Of a DNA stretch of 37,481 nt, positions 14,822-20,861 are shown one piece after another. Position 1 is the stretch's first letter, and every line of letters starts with the position of its first letter. Source of the stretch: a virus. The DNA lies in IMG/VR virus record IMGVR_UViG_3300037963_001699, positions 1 to 37,481 of that record; one strand, written 5' to 3'. The translations under genes and the position numbers were made by a program. Under the pieces are notes generated by a model. That model was not told where the DNA came from. It worked only from the letters and a program-made list of their open reading frames with translations, and did no database searches.

Positions 14822-15235
14822 TTAGTTATTTGTTGCTTCTTCTGCTTCTTCTGCTTCTTCTGCTTCTTGATATTGTGATTGCTCAAATTCTTCTTCTTCA
14901 GGTAATTTATCAAGCATTTCAGTTACTGAGCTTCTTAATTCATCAAGTTTATACTCAGCGTCTTGAGCATAATCATATGCGTTTCTTGCTTCGTCTTTAG
15001 CATAGTCCGCACTACCTTGTGCGTCTTGTACTTGGCTTGTTGCATCAAGTATATCATTTTTGATTTGCTCTAAGTCTCTTCTTGTAATAGTGTCATATGC
15101 TTTTTCTTTGTCTAAATCAGTTACTACTTTTACAAGGTTGTGTCTTTCAACATTTAATAAATCACATAATTCATCAATTAATTTACTATCATTTATTAGA
15201 CCTTGAACGCATTCTCTTACAATTTTATTTTCCAT
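14822..15235 (-). CDS. Acidic coiled-coil protein, 137 aa, first leftward gene
   Basis: This is the promoter-proximal gene of the leftward operon and has its own terminator, so it may be the most abundant early product. After an N-terminal helical domain (residues 1-40) comes a long coiled coil (about 50-110, DATSQVQDAQGSADYAKDEA and following) and an acidic tail of EAEEAEEAEEA repeats. AAGGA lies nine bases before the ATG. Ala/Asp-rich coiled coil plus acidic tail suggests a scaffold or inhibitor, but no family is recognised. Confidence 0.65.
   Translation of the reverse strand: MENKIVRECVQGLINDSKLIDELCDLLNVERHNLVKVVTDLDKEKAYDTITRRDLEQIKNDILDATSQVQDAQGSADYAKDEARNAYDYAQDAEYKLDELRSSVTEMLDKLPEEEEFEQSQYQEAEEAEEAEEATNN
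14835..14868. repeat. 9-bp tandem repeat (3.8 units)
   Basis: GCTTCTTCT repeats at 14835, 14844, 14853 and partly 14862. It encodes the Glu-Ala-Glu acidic tail of the 137-aa protein; unit changes stay in frame. Confidence 0.85.
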
Positions 15236-15401
15236 GATTTTTTTTCCTTATTTTTTTATCTGTCAAGTTAATATTGCGTTGTTGCAATAATAAAATATAG
15301 ATAAATATTGACTAATAAACAACATAAATTTATTTATGTAAATATATAAAAATGTATTATATTATATTATTGATTAATAAAAAATAATAAAGGAGTTAAA
15401 A
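15236..15401. promoter_or_regulatory. Divergent AT-rich control region
   Basis: This 166-nt gap separates the leftward operon from the rightward genes and must hold divergent promoters. Seen: TATTGC/GCAATA arms at 15272-15277 and 15284-15289; a CATAAAT-tt-ATTTATG inverted repeat at 15323-15338; TTGACT at 15308-15313 with a weak TATTTA 17 bases on (rightward); and TGTAAA at 15337-15342, the reverse of TTTACA, as a weak leftward -35. The inverted repeats could bind an early regulator such as the ribbon-helix-helix or HTH protein. The extreme AT content would also suit a replication origin. Exact promoters are uncertain. Confidence 0.5.
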
Positions 15402-15560
15402 ATGTTTGAAGATGAATTTGGTAATTATTTATGTCACTATTGCGAAGAACCCGCAGAAATTGAAATAACAGGCATTAGTGACATGTATTTATGTTGTGAT
15501 GCAGAATGTGCGAAATCATGTTTATATGATAATCTTGGTGAACAATCAATAGAATATTAA
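15402..15560 (+). CDS. Small zinc-finger protein, 52 aa
   Basis: AGGAG lies six bases before the ATG. Cysteines in CHYC (11-14) and LCCDAEC (31-36) give C-x2-C plus C-x4-C, with C40 nearby: a treble-clef or ribbon-like zinc site. It resembles the 90-aa zinc-finger protein of the opposite operon in spacing and in CxYC.E.P / Y.C wording. It is the first rightward gene after the control region, so likely early. Confidence 0.7.
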   Translation: MFEDEFGNYLCHYCEEPAEIEITGISDMYLCCDAECAKSCLYDNLGEQSIEY

Positions 15561-15604
15561 TTGAAAACTTATAAAACAAGTCAAAGAAAAAAAAGGAGTA
15601 TATA

Positions 15605-15910
15605 ATGTTAGGGACACATAAAACAACAACAACAAGAACAAGTAACGGAGTATTAATTGTTACTTATCAAAATACCGCAGTTGTAGAAGTGCATAATAAT
15701 CAGCACGTAATATTAAATAATGGTGGTTGGTATACACCTACAACAAAAAGAAGAATGAATCAAGCAAGCGACCAATACAGATTAAATTTCCATGTATATC
15801 AAAAGAATGGTGAATGGTTTGTTAAGACACCAACACAGACCGCACAATATACTAATGGAATAATAATCAATTTAAAAGATGGCACGACTTCTGCGGGAGT
15901 TAATCAATAG
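15605..15910 (+). CDS. Conserved phage protein, 101 aa
   Basis: AAGGAG lies six bases before the ATG. The sequence GVLIVTYQNTAVVEV, then VILNNGGWYTPTTKRRMNQAS, FHVYQKNGEWFV and a final GIIINL strand, follows a widespread phage hypothetical family with signature LN.GGW.T.TTK.RMNQ. It is beta-rich and soluble, with no known biochemistry. A strong terminator follows 33 nt after its stop, making this and the zinc-finger gene a two-gene unit separate from the late operon. Confidence 0.75.
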   Translation: MLGTHKTTTTRTSNGVLIVTYQNTAVVEVHNNQHVILNNGGWYTPTTKRRMNQASDQYRLNFHVYQKNGEWFVKTPTQTAQYTNGIIINLKDGTTSAGVNQ

Positions 15911-15943
15911 CACACTAGCCCACACAAAAACCCGCAAATAAGA

Positions 15944-15977
15944 AAGCCCCGCAATAATGGCGGGGCTTCTCTTTTTT
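15944..15977 (+). terminator. Strong intrinsic terminator
   Basis: AAGCCCCGC (15944-15952) and GCGGGGCTT (15960-15968) pair perfectly over a 7-nt loop, followed by CTCTTTTTT. It ends the short rightward unit and insulates the late operon leader. Confidence 0.93.
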
Positions 15978-15985
15978 CGTAAATG

Positions 15986-16016
15986 TTCATAAAAATTAGT
16001 AAATATTATAATATTT
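15986..16016 (+). promoter_or_regulatory. Candidate promoter with palindrome before the late operon
   Basis: A perfect TATAAT lies at 16007-16012, with TTCATA (15986-15991) 15 bases before it as a weak -35. The -10 sits inside a perfect 16-bp palindrome (16001-16016), which a dimeric regulator could occupy. Placed right after the terminator, it would start a leader of about 430 nt running through the G-rich element and RNA structures into terS. The short spacer lowers confidence. Confidence 0.4.
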
Positions 16017-16042
16017 TATGGAATTTTCAACCTAATCGGCAA

Positions 16043-16078
16043 GGGTATGGGGACAATGCATGGGGGGGTACGTTGCAT
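16043..16078 (+). other. G-rich element with possible G-quadruplex
   Basis: GGG (16043), GGGG (16049) and a run of seven Gs (16062-16068) occur within 26 nt of AT-rich DNA; the last run can supply two tracts, so four are available. ATGCA (16056-16060) and TGCAT (16074-16078) would place the seven Gs in a hairpin loop. It could be a packaging, pausing or structural signal. Confidence 0.4.
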
Positions 16079-16173
16079 AAAAAACACTCACACACATTCT
16101 AATACTATTTTTCAAAGTTTACTATTTTTTTCTACTATATACTATTTGTTTATAGTTCCTTTGGTGAGATTTT

Positions 16174-16383
16174 GGATAGAGACCATCTATTCCCCTACAC
16201 AGAAGTGCAGGAGGATAGTCTCATTGTTCAAGTTCCTTCGGAGCCGACTTACTTGATAGGACAATCGTTTCTGTTACTGGCTCAATTGTCTTCGACTTGC
16301 CTTTGGCTATGTAACTCATTCCCCTTCTAGTAGCCAATTTGTAGTTGCTGTATCCTAGAAGTGTTTAACCAACCAATACAGCA
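16174..16383 (+). ncRNA. Candidate structured RNA: consecutive stem-loops with kissing loops
   Basis: Six hairpins follow one another: 16174-16192 (7 bp); 16194-16211 (CCTACAC/GTGCAGG, AGAA loop, one mismatch); 16228-16256 (TCAAGT/ACTTGA); 16258-16292 (AGGACAAT/ATTGTCTT); 16303-16337 (TTGGCTA/TAGCCAA); 16346-16383 (TGCTGTAT/ATACAGCA). Loops 5 and 6 carry perfectly complementary CTTCTAG (16324-16330) and CTAGAAG (16355-16361); loops 4 and 5 carry GTTAC (16273-16277) and GTAAC (16311-16315). G:U pairs in stems 1 and 4 favour the plus strand, though stem 2 would be better on minus. GC is about 41% by hand count, above flanking genes. No convincing coding frame lies here. The rest of the 15978-16445 gap holds the promoter candidate, G-rich element and an AT-rich stretch. 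Confidence 0.6.
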
Positions 16384-16414
16384 TAGTAATGTTAAAAAAA
16401 ATAAATTAGTAATG
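16384..16414 (+). repeat. TAGTAATG direct repeat before terS
   Basis: TAGTAATG occurs at 16384-16391 and 16407-16414, 23 bp apart, about two helical turns. It could bind a protein such as the small terminase, or be chance in AT-rich DNA. Confidence 0.25.
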
Positions 16415-16445
16415 CAATAAATATTTATTGAATGTATATTATTTT

Positions 16446-17201
16446 ATGGAAATCAAAACTATAAAAAGCATAGAACACAGATTATATGATAATTATAATG
16501 AGTTTAAAGCTTTTGAGGGTGATTTACCAGTAAGACAGGATTGGCGCAAGGCCAATGTCAATGATTGGACATATACAGATGACAAGCATATTGTTCAAAT
16601 CTTAAAAGTTTTTTACATAACTAACCCATCTAACGATAAAAAAAAGAAATGTGTACGTACAGTGTGCGGAAGTTTTGTTTGTAATCAGAAAAATCGCAAA
16701 ATGTTAGGCGAAAATGGTGTTGCGCAAAACATTTACACGTTTTCTGGTAGTTATGACACGATAAAAGAAGTTCGTTCTAAGAAAACTTCGTCTAAAAAGC
16801 TGTTATTTGCAAAATATGTAGCTTCTGGCATGCAAATGGAAGATGCTTATAAGATTGTATATCCAAATGCAAACAAAGAGCGATATATTCGTAATGCGGC
16901 TAACAAATTATTACAACAAAAAAAGGTAATGGAAATGGTAAAAGAAGAAATTGCACTAATTTTAAAAGAAGAAGGTGTAACTCCTGAGTATATTATTCAA
17001 AAATACAAAGATATTGCTGATGTTTCAGAAAGAGACCAAGATAGGCTTAGAAGTCTAGATGCTTTAGCTAAAATGTCAGGATTATTTGAAACAGAAAAGA
17101 AAAAAGAAGAATTAACTGTATGGGCTGGATTTACACCTGAACAACTGGAGGCTGTTAAAAATGGACAAACAAAGTTACTTGCACATAAAGAAAAAGAGTG
17201 A
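16446..17201 (+). CDS. terS: Terminase small subunit (TerS)-like DNA-binding protein
   Basis: I start at ATG 16446 (251 aa); a TTG at 16428 would add six residues, and neither has a clear ribosome site. Residues about 116-165, KKLLFAKYVASGMQMEDAYK and the following YPNANKERYIRNAANKLLQQ, form the helical DNA-recognition region typical of small terminases. A beta-rich N-terminal domain of about 105 residues (VRTVCGSFVCNQ) precedes it, and a C-terminal helical region may form the oligomer. TerS binds the packaging site and loads TerL, located 2 kb downstream. It opens the late operon. Confidence 0.65.
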   Translation: MEIKTIKSIEHRLYDNYNEFKAFEGDLPVRQDWRKANVNDWTYTDDKHIVQILKVFYITNPSNDKKKKCVRTVCGSFVCNQKNRKMLGENGVAQNIYTFSGSYDTIKEVRSKKTSSKKLLFAKYVASGMQMEDAYKIVYPNANKERYIRNAANKLLQQKKVMEMVKEEIALILKEEGVTPEYIIQKYKDIADVSERDQDRLRSLDALAKMSGLFETEKKKEELTVWAGFTPEQLEAVKNGQTKLLAHKEKE

Positions 17202-17400
17202 TATAAAAGCTCAAGATGATTTGTGTAAAGTATGCGAATCAAATCTGTATCATGATGAAAATGTAAGCAAAAGAATAGGCATTATTGAAAAAAATGGCGA
17301 TATTGACTCATGGAAATGCCCTCACTGCAAATCAGAGTTTGATTTAGATGATAATATTTTGTATATTTATGGAAGCGAAACAGAAGGCGGAAATGCTTAA
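17161..17400 (+). CDS. Small zinc-ribbon protein, 79 aa
   Basis: The ATG has GGAGG nine bases upstream inside terS, which it overlaps by 41 nt. CKVC (22-25) and CPHC (53-56) make a four-cysteine zinc ribbon around WKCPHCKSEFDLDD. Such ribbons bind nucleic acid or protein. Its tight linkage to terS suggests a packaging or late-regulation role, but this is positional inference. Confidence 0.65.
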   Translation: MDKQSYLHIKKKSDIKAQDDLCKVCESNLYHDENVSKRIGIIEKNGDIDSWKCPHCKSEFDLDDNILYIYGSETEGGNA

Positions 17401-17413
17401 AAAAGGTTGAATC

Positions 17414-17764
17414 ATGGATAAAATGTACAAAAATGTTCCAGTTCGGGATGCAAGAGATAGAAATAATCTTAATTTTAAAAAAGGTGGTAAAACACCAGCT
17501 TGGCAAAGAAGCGAAGGCAAAGACCCAGAGGGTGGTTTAAATAAAAAAGGTGTAGCATCTTATAGAGCAGCTAATCCTGGTAGCAAACTACAAACAGCTG
17601 TAACTACTAAACCTTCAAAATTAAAAAAAGGTAGTAAAGATGCTAAAAGACGTAAATCATTTTGTTCTAGAATGAAAGGTATGAAAAAGAAACTTACAAG
17701 TGCAAAAACAGCTAATGACCCTAATAGTAGAATAAATAAAGCATTACGTAAATGGAATTGTTAA
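17414..17764 (+). CDS. Basic DUF6321-like protein, 116 aa
   Basis: The sequence KGGKTPAWQRSEGKDPEGG, LNKKGVASYRAANPGSKL, FCSRMKGMKKKLTS and NDPNSRINKALRKWNC matches the DUF6321 layout seen in marine and other phages. It is very basic, so it probably contacts DNA; a role in packaging or in the virion is inferred. The KKGGKT motif recurs in the two Lys/Gly-rich late proteins at 26.7-28.4 kb. The ribosome site is weak. Confidence 0.75.
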   Translation: MDKMYKNVPVRDARDRNNLNFKKGGKTPAWQRSEGKDPEGGLNKKGVASYRAANPGSKLQTAVTTKPSKLKKGSKDAKRRKSFCSRMKGMKKKLTSAKTANDPNSRINKALRKWNC

Positions 17765-17765
17765 T

Positions 17766-18014
17766 ATGATAGATAAAAAAATATCAATAGGCTCACTTAT
17801 AACAATAGGAACTATTATTGTTAGTGCTGGTATTGCATATGGTGTAAGTTCAAATAAAATTGAAAATGTAGAAGAAAAAACTCAAAACAATGTAAAAAGT
17901 ATAAAGAAAAATACTGAAGATATTACAAATTTAAAAATTGGTGTAGCTAAAATAGAAACCCAATTAGATAATAGATTTGATAGATTGGAAGAAATACTTA
18001 TGGATTTAGAATAA
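17766..18014 (+). CDS. Membrane-anchored coiled-coil protein, holin or spanin candidate
   Basis: Residues 7-28 (ISIGSLITIGTIIVSAGIAY) are one transmembrane helix; residues 30-80 form a coiled coil (IENVEEKTQNNVKSI... IETQLDNRFDRLEEIL). Size and layout fit small phage lysis membrane proteins or i-spanin-like anchors. It lies two genes upstream of the M15 endolysin, supporting a lysis role. A 20-bp duplication covers its last codons. Confidence 0.55.
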   Translation: MIDKKISIGSLITIGTIIVSAGIAYGVSSNKIENVEEKTQNNVKSIKKNTEDITNLKIGVAKIETQLDNRFDRLEEILMDLE

Positions 18015-18040
18015 TGAAAGTGGATTTAGAATAATGAAAG
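18001..18040. repeat. Exact 20-bp tandem duplication at a gene junction
   Basis: Positions 18001-18020 and 18021-18040 are identical. Each copy holds the last codons DLE, the TAA stop and an ATGAAAG start, so the junction has been duplicated and the downstream start displaced by 20 nt from an original TAATG overlap. Confidence 0.95.
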
Positions 18041-18207
18041 TAAAAGGAATAGATTTATCTGGTTTAACTAAAAACCAAAAAAATGCGATGAAACGTCATT
18101 CTGTTCATCATACTGGCAATCATTTAAAAACTATGGTAAATGCAATGAAAAAGGGTGCAACATTTAAACAGTCACATAAAAAAGCTATGAAAGACGTTGG
18201 TAAATGA
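18034..18207 (+). CDS. Small basic protein, 57 aa, unknown
   Basis: The second ATGAAAG of the 20-bp duplication opens the only long frame; the first copy ends after six codons. The protein is His/Lys-rich (KNQKNAMKRHSVHHTGNHLK), strongly basic and probably helical. It ends with an ATGA overlap to the next gene. No family named. Confidence 0.6.
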   Translation: MKVKGIDLSGLTKNQKNAMKRHSVHHTGNHLKTMVNAMKKGATFKQSHKKAMKDVGK

Positions 18208-18407
18208 TAACCATAAATAATATAATTTTGAATACAGTAGCTAAAAAATTAATAGAAAAATTCAAATTAGACAAAATTAAAGATTATGTGTTTGATGATA
18301 ATGAATTAGATAAACAAATGAAAGATGTTAAAGCTAGGCTTGAGTCTTTAGAAAAAATGGCTCATCCACCTAAAAATTTTAAATGTAACTATGATAAGGA
18401 AAAATAA
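18204..18407 (+). CDS. Small helical protein, 67 aa, unknown
   Basis: A hydrophobic N-terminal helix (IILNTVAKKLIEKFKL) is followed by a coiled-coil segment (ELDKQMKDVKARLESLEKM) and the tail AHPPKNFKCN. The ELD..M..V..RL..LE...HPP pattern recurs in marine phage proteins of unknown role. It sits between two small genes and the endolysin, with single-base stop/start overlaps. Confidence 0.6.
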   Translation: MITINNIILNTVAKKLIEKFKLDKIKDYVFDDNELDKQMKDVKARLESLEKMAHPPKNFKCNYDKEK

Positions 18408-18805
18408 TGCCAAGATTTGGAAGTAGGTCAAGAAAAAACCTTGCAACATGTCATGAAGACTTGCAAGACTTATTTAATGAAGTAATCAAGCATGTTGATT
18501 GCAGTGTAATAGAAGGACATAGAAGTGGTGAAAGACAAAATAAATTATTTGAAGATGGTAAAACAAAACTTAAATTCCCCTATGGTCGTCATAATGCTAA
18601 TCCAAGTAGGGCTGTTGACGTGGTGCCTTATCCTATTGACTGGGATGATAGAGAGCGGTTTCATTTATTCGCTGGTTTTGTGCTTGGCATTGCTCAGTCT
18701 ATGGAGATAAATATTCGTTGGGGCGGTGATTGGAATAAAAACTTTGAAGTAGATGATAATAATTTTGATGATTTTCCTCATTTTGAGCTTATGAAAGATT
18801 TTTAA
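18407..18805 (+). CDS. M15-family peptidase endolysin
   Basis: The 132-aa protein shows EGHRSGERQNKLFEDG, GRHNANPSRAVDVVPYP, IRWGGDWN and FPHFEL. These give the VanY/L-alanyl-D-glutamate peptidase zinc site: H62, D71 and H125, with D122 nearby as catalytic acid. It would cut cell-wall peptides at lysis. There is no signal peptide, so it needs a holin; the two single-helix proteins at 17766 and 30465 are candidates. It starts one base before the previous stop ends (TAATG). Confidence 0.9.
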   Translation: MPRFGSRSRKNLATCHEDLQDLFNEVIKHVDCSVIEGHRSGERQNKLFEDGKTKLKFPYGRHNANPSRAVDVVPYPIDWDDRERFHLFAGFVLGIAQSMEINIRWGGDWNKNFEVDDNNFDDFPHFELMKDF

Positions 18806-18809
18806 TATA

Positions 18810-19289
18810 ATGACATCTACTGAACAATTAAAAAATATTGCATCATATGTTATTGACAAAGATAAAATAGATAATATTGAAAAATTAGCAACAGATGTTG
18901 AAAAATTTTTTTTAAAAGATTTCTCTACAAGATTTCCTGATGTAAAACTAACAGATACAGATAAAGATGCTTTAACACATTTTTATGGACAAACATTGTC
19001 ACAGCAGCAAGAAGGAACATTTCCTACAATACTTGCAGGATTATTTAATGAACTTAGAGGCGCACGAAGAGGTTATACAGCAAAAAGTATTATGGCTGAC
19101 TTAATAAATAATATGAGTGCTGTATTACCAGATTTTGGAGAACAACAACAAGAAAAATATGGTAATGTTCTTTCTAACTTAATTCAAAATCCAGATGCTA
19201 AAGTTTCAAATGAGTTATTGCAAGAAATTGTAGATTATGGTTTAGATTACACAGTTGACCCTCCTGCAAAACAAACATACGATAATTAA
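18810..19289 (+). CDS. Helical protein upstream of terL, 159 aa, unknown
   Basis: The protein is soluble and helical (EQLKNIASYVIDKDKIDN, then FPTILAGLFNELRGARRGYT and VSNELLQEIVDYGLDYTVD). It has no Cys pairs or nucleotide-binding motifs. Its stop overlaps the terL start by one base (TAATG), a position often held by a packaging accessory protein; that inference is positional. No ribosome site is evident at its start. Confidence 0.65.
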   Translation: MTSTEQLKNIASYVIDKDKIDNIEKLATDVEKFFLKDFSTRFPDVKLTDTDKDALTHFYGQTLSQQQEGTFPTILAGLFNELRGARRGYTAKSIMADLINNMSAVLPDFGEQQQEKYGNVLSNLIQNPDAKVSNELLQEIVDYGLDYTVDPPAKQTYDN

Positions 19290-20845
19290 TGGCAAATTTA
19301 AATCTTAATGGTAATGTAAGTAAGAATGAAGAAACACTTCATTTAGCTTACAATGATTTAATTACATTTGGTAAATTATTTAGTCCTCAAGATTTTTTAG
19401 CATCAGCAACACCACATTTTCATAATCAAGTAGGTGAATTATTTTTAAATTCAAATAAACAGCAATTAGCTTTAGTATTACCTCGTGACCATGCTAAATC
19501 TACTTTAGCAGCTGCTGCTGTAATGCATAAATTTTTATTTGCATCAAAAGATGAGCCACAGTTTATAGCTTGGGTTGGTGAAGCACAAGACCAAGCCATA
19601 GATAATATATCATGGATTCAAAATCATATATACAGCAACCCAGCTATACATTATTATTTTGGCGACCTTGAAGGTGATAAATGGACCAAAACAGAGTTTA
19701 CATTGAAAAATGGTTGTAGAATGATTGGTAAAGGTGCTTCACAAAGATTACGTGGTAAAAAACAAAATTCAACAAGATATACTGGAATTATACTTGATGA
19801 CTTTGAATCAGAGCTAAATACTAAAACACCAGATTCAAGAAGACAAATCAAAGAATGGGTTACTGCTGCAGTATATCCAGCTATTGATTTTGATAAAAAA
19901 GGTTTTTTGTGGTGTAATGGAACTATCGTACATTATGATAGTTTTTTAAATGGCCTTGTAACAAAACATCAAGAATGTTTAAAAACAGGTGAAGAATTTG
20001 CCTGGGAAGTATTTACAAGAAAAGCAATAGAAGATGGGCAACCAATATGGCCTAGTCGTTGGCCAATAAAAAAATTAGAAGAACGTAAACAATTTTACAT
20101 TGATTCTGGTACTCCTGCTAAATTTTATCAAGAGTATATGAATCAAGCTAAATCACCAGAAGACCAAGTATTTAGTGAAGAGGATATTAATAATGCGCAA
20201 TATAAAGGTTTTGCTAGATTTGACCAAGAATATGATTCATGGTATATTAAGCTTGACGATGGTAGAAAAGAGTATATCAATATTTATATCGGTGTCGACC
20301 CTGCTTCTACAGTTGGCAGTAGGAATGACTATAGTGTTATTATGGTTATCGGTGTTACCGATACTTATGATTATTATGTTATTGAATACTGGAGACAAAG
20401 AGTTTTACCAATGGAGTGTGCCGACAAGATTTTTGAAATTACAAAACAGTATAGTCCAATCAGAAGAATCAACATCGAAACAATCGCATACCAAGAAATG
20501 TTAAGAGACTATGTTATGAAACGAAGCAAATCGGAAGGTTTGTTTCTACCTGGCATAGAAAAAGGAATTAAAAACTATAACCAAAAAAAGAAGGATAGGT
20601 TATTTGAAGGCTTGCAACCAATGTTCAAAGCAGGTGCTGTTCATATTAAAAAAGAAATGCATGAATTTATTGGAGAGTTGTTAGATTTTCCAAAAGGTAG
20701 TCATGATGATACAATTGATGCATTTTGGCTTGCAACACAATATGCAAAAGGACAGCCAAAACGTACGAAAAAAAGAAAAAATAAACGAGGTGTATGGGCA
20801 AAGCCCAAAAAAGCATATAATTGGTTGACAGGAGCAAGAAAATAA
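19289..20845 (+). CDS. terL: Terminase large subunit (packaging ATPase-nuclease)
   Basis: The 518-aa protein has both TerL domains. The ATPase carries the Walker A variant PRDHAKST (R66-T72) and Walker B ILDDFE (D170, D171, E173). The RNase H-like nuclease has GVDPAS (D337), the central NIETIAYQ and SHDDTIDA (D473, D474, D477). It drives DNA into the capsid through the portal and cuts the concatemer. The length is normal and the gene is complete, immediately before portal. The C-terminus is basic (KRTKKRKNKRG), probably touching DNA or the portal. Confidence 0.95.
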   Translation: MANLNLNGNVSKNEETLHLAYNDLITFGKLFSPQDFLASATPHFHNQVGELFLNSNKQQLALVLPRDHAKSTLAAAAVMHKFLFASKDEPQFIAWVGEAQDQAIDNISWIQNHIYSNPAIHYYFGDLEGDKWTKTEFTLKNGCRMIGKGASQRLRGKKQNSTRYTGIILDDFESELNTKTPDSRRQIKEWVTAAVYPAIDFDKKGFLWCNGTIVHYDSFLNGLVTKHQECLKTGEEFAWEVFTRKAIEDGQPIWPSRWPIKKLEERKQFYIDSGTPAKFYQEYMNQAKSPEDQVFSEEDINNAQYKGFARFDQEYDSWYIKLDDGRKEYINIYIGVDPASTVGSRNDYSVIMVIGVTDTYDYYVIEYWRQRVLPMECADKIFEITKQYSPIRRINIETIAYQEMLRDYVMKRSKSEGLFLPGIEKGIKNYNQKKKDRLFEGLQPMFKAGAVHIKKEMHEFIGELLDFPKGSHDDTIDAFWLATQYAKGQPKRTKKRKNKRGVWAKPKKAYNWLTGARK

Positions 20846-20861
20846 ACTTATATTATAGACT

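Noticed and set aside
16047-16256. 69-aa rightward open frame over the RNA candidate
   Set aside because: It has no ribosome site, its residues are erratic (Cys, His, Phe-rich) and it crosses several hairpins; the structure explains the region better.
16220-16260. tRNA, from TTCAAGTTC resembling a T-loop
   Set aside because: No acceptor stem, D-arm or anticodon arm can be built around it.
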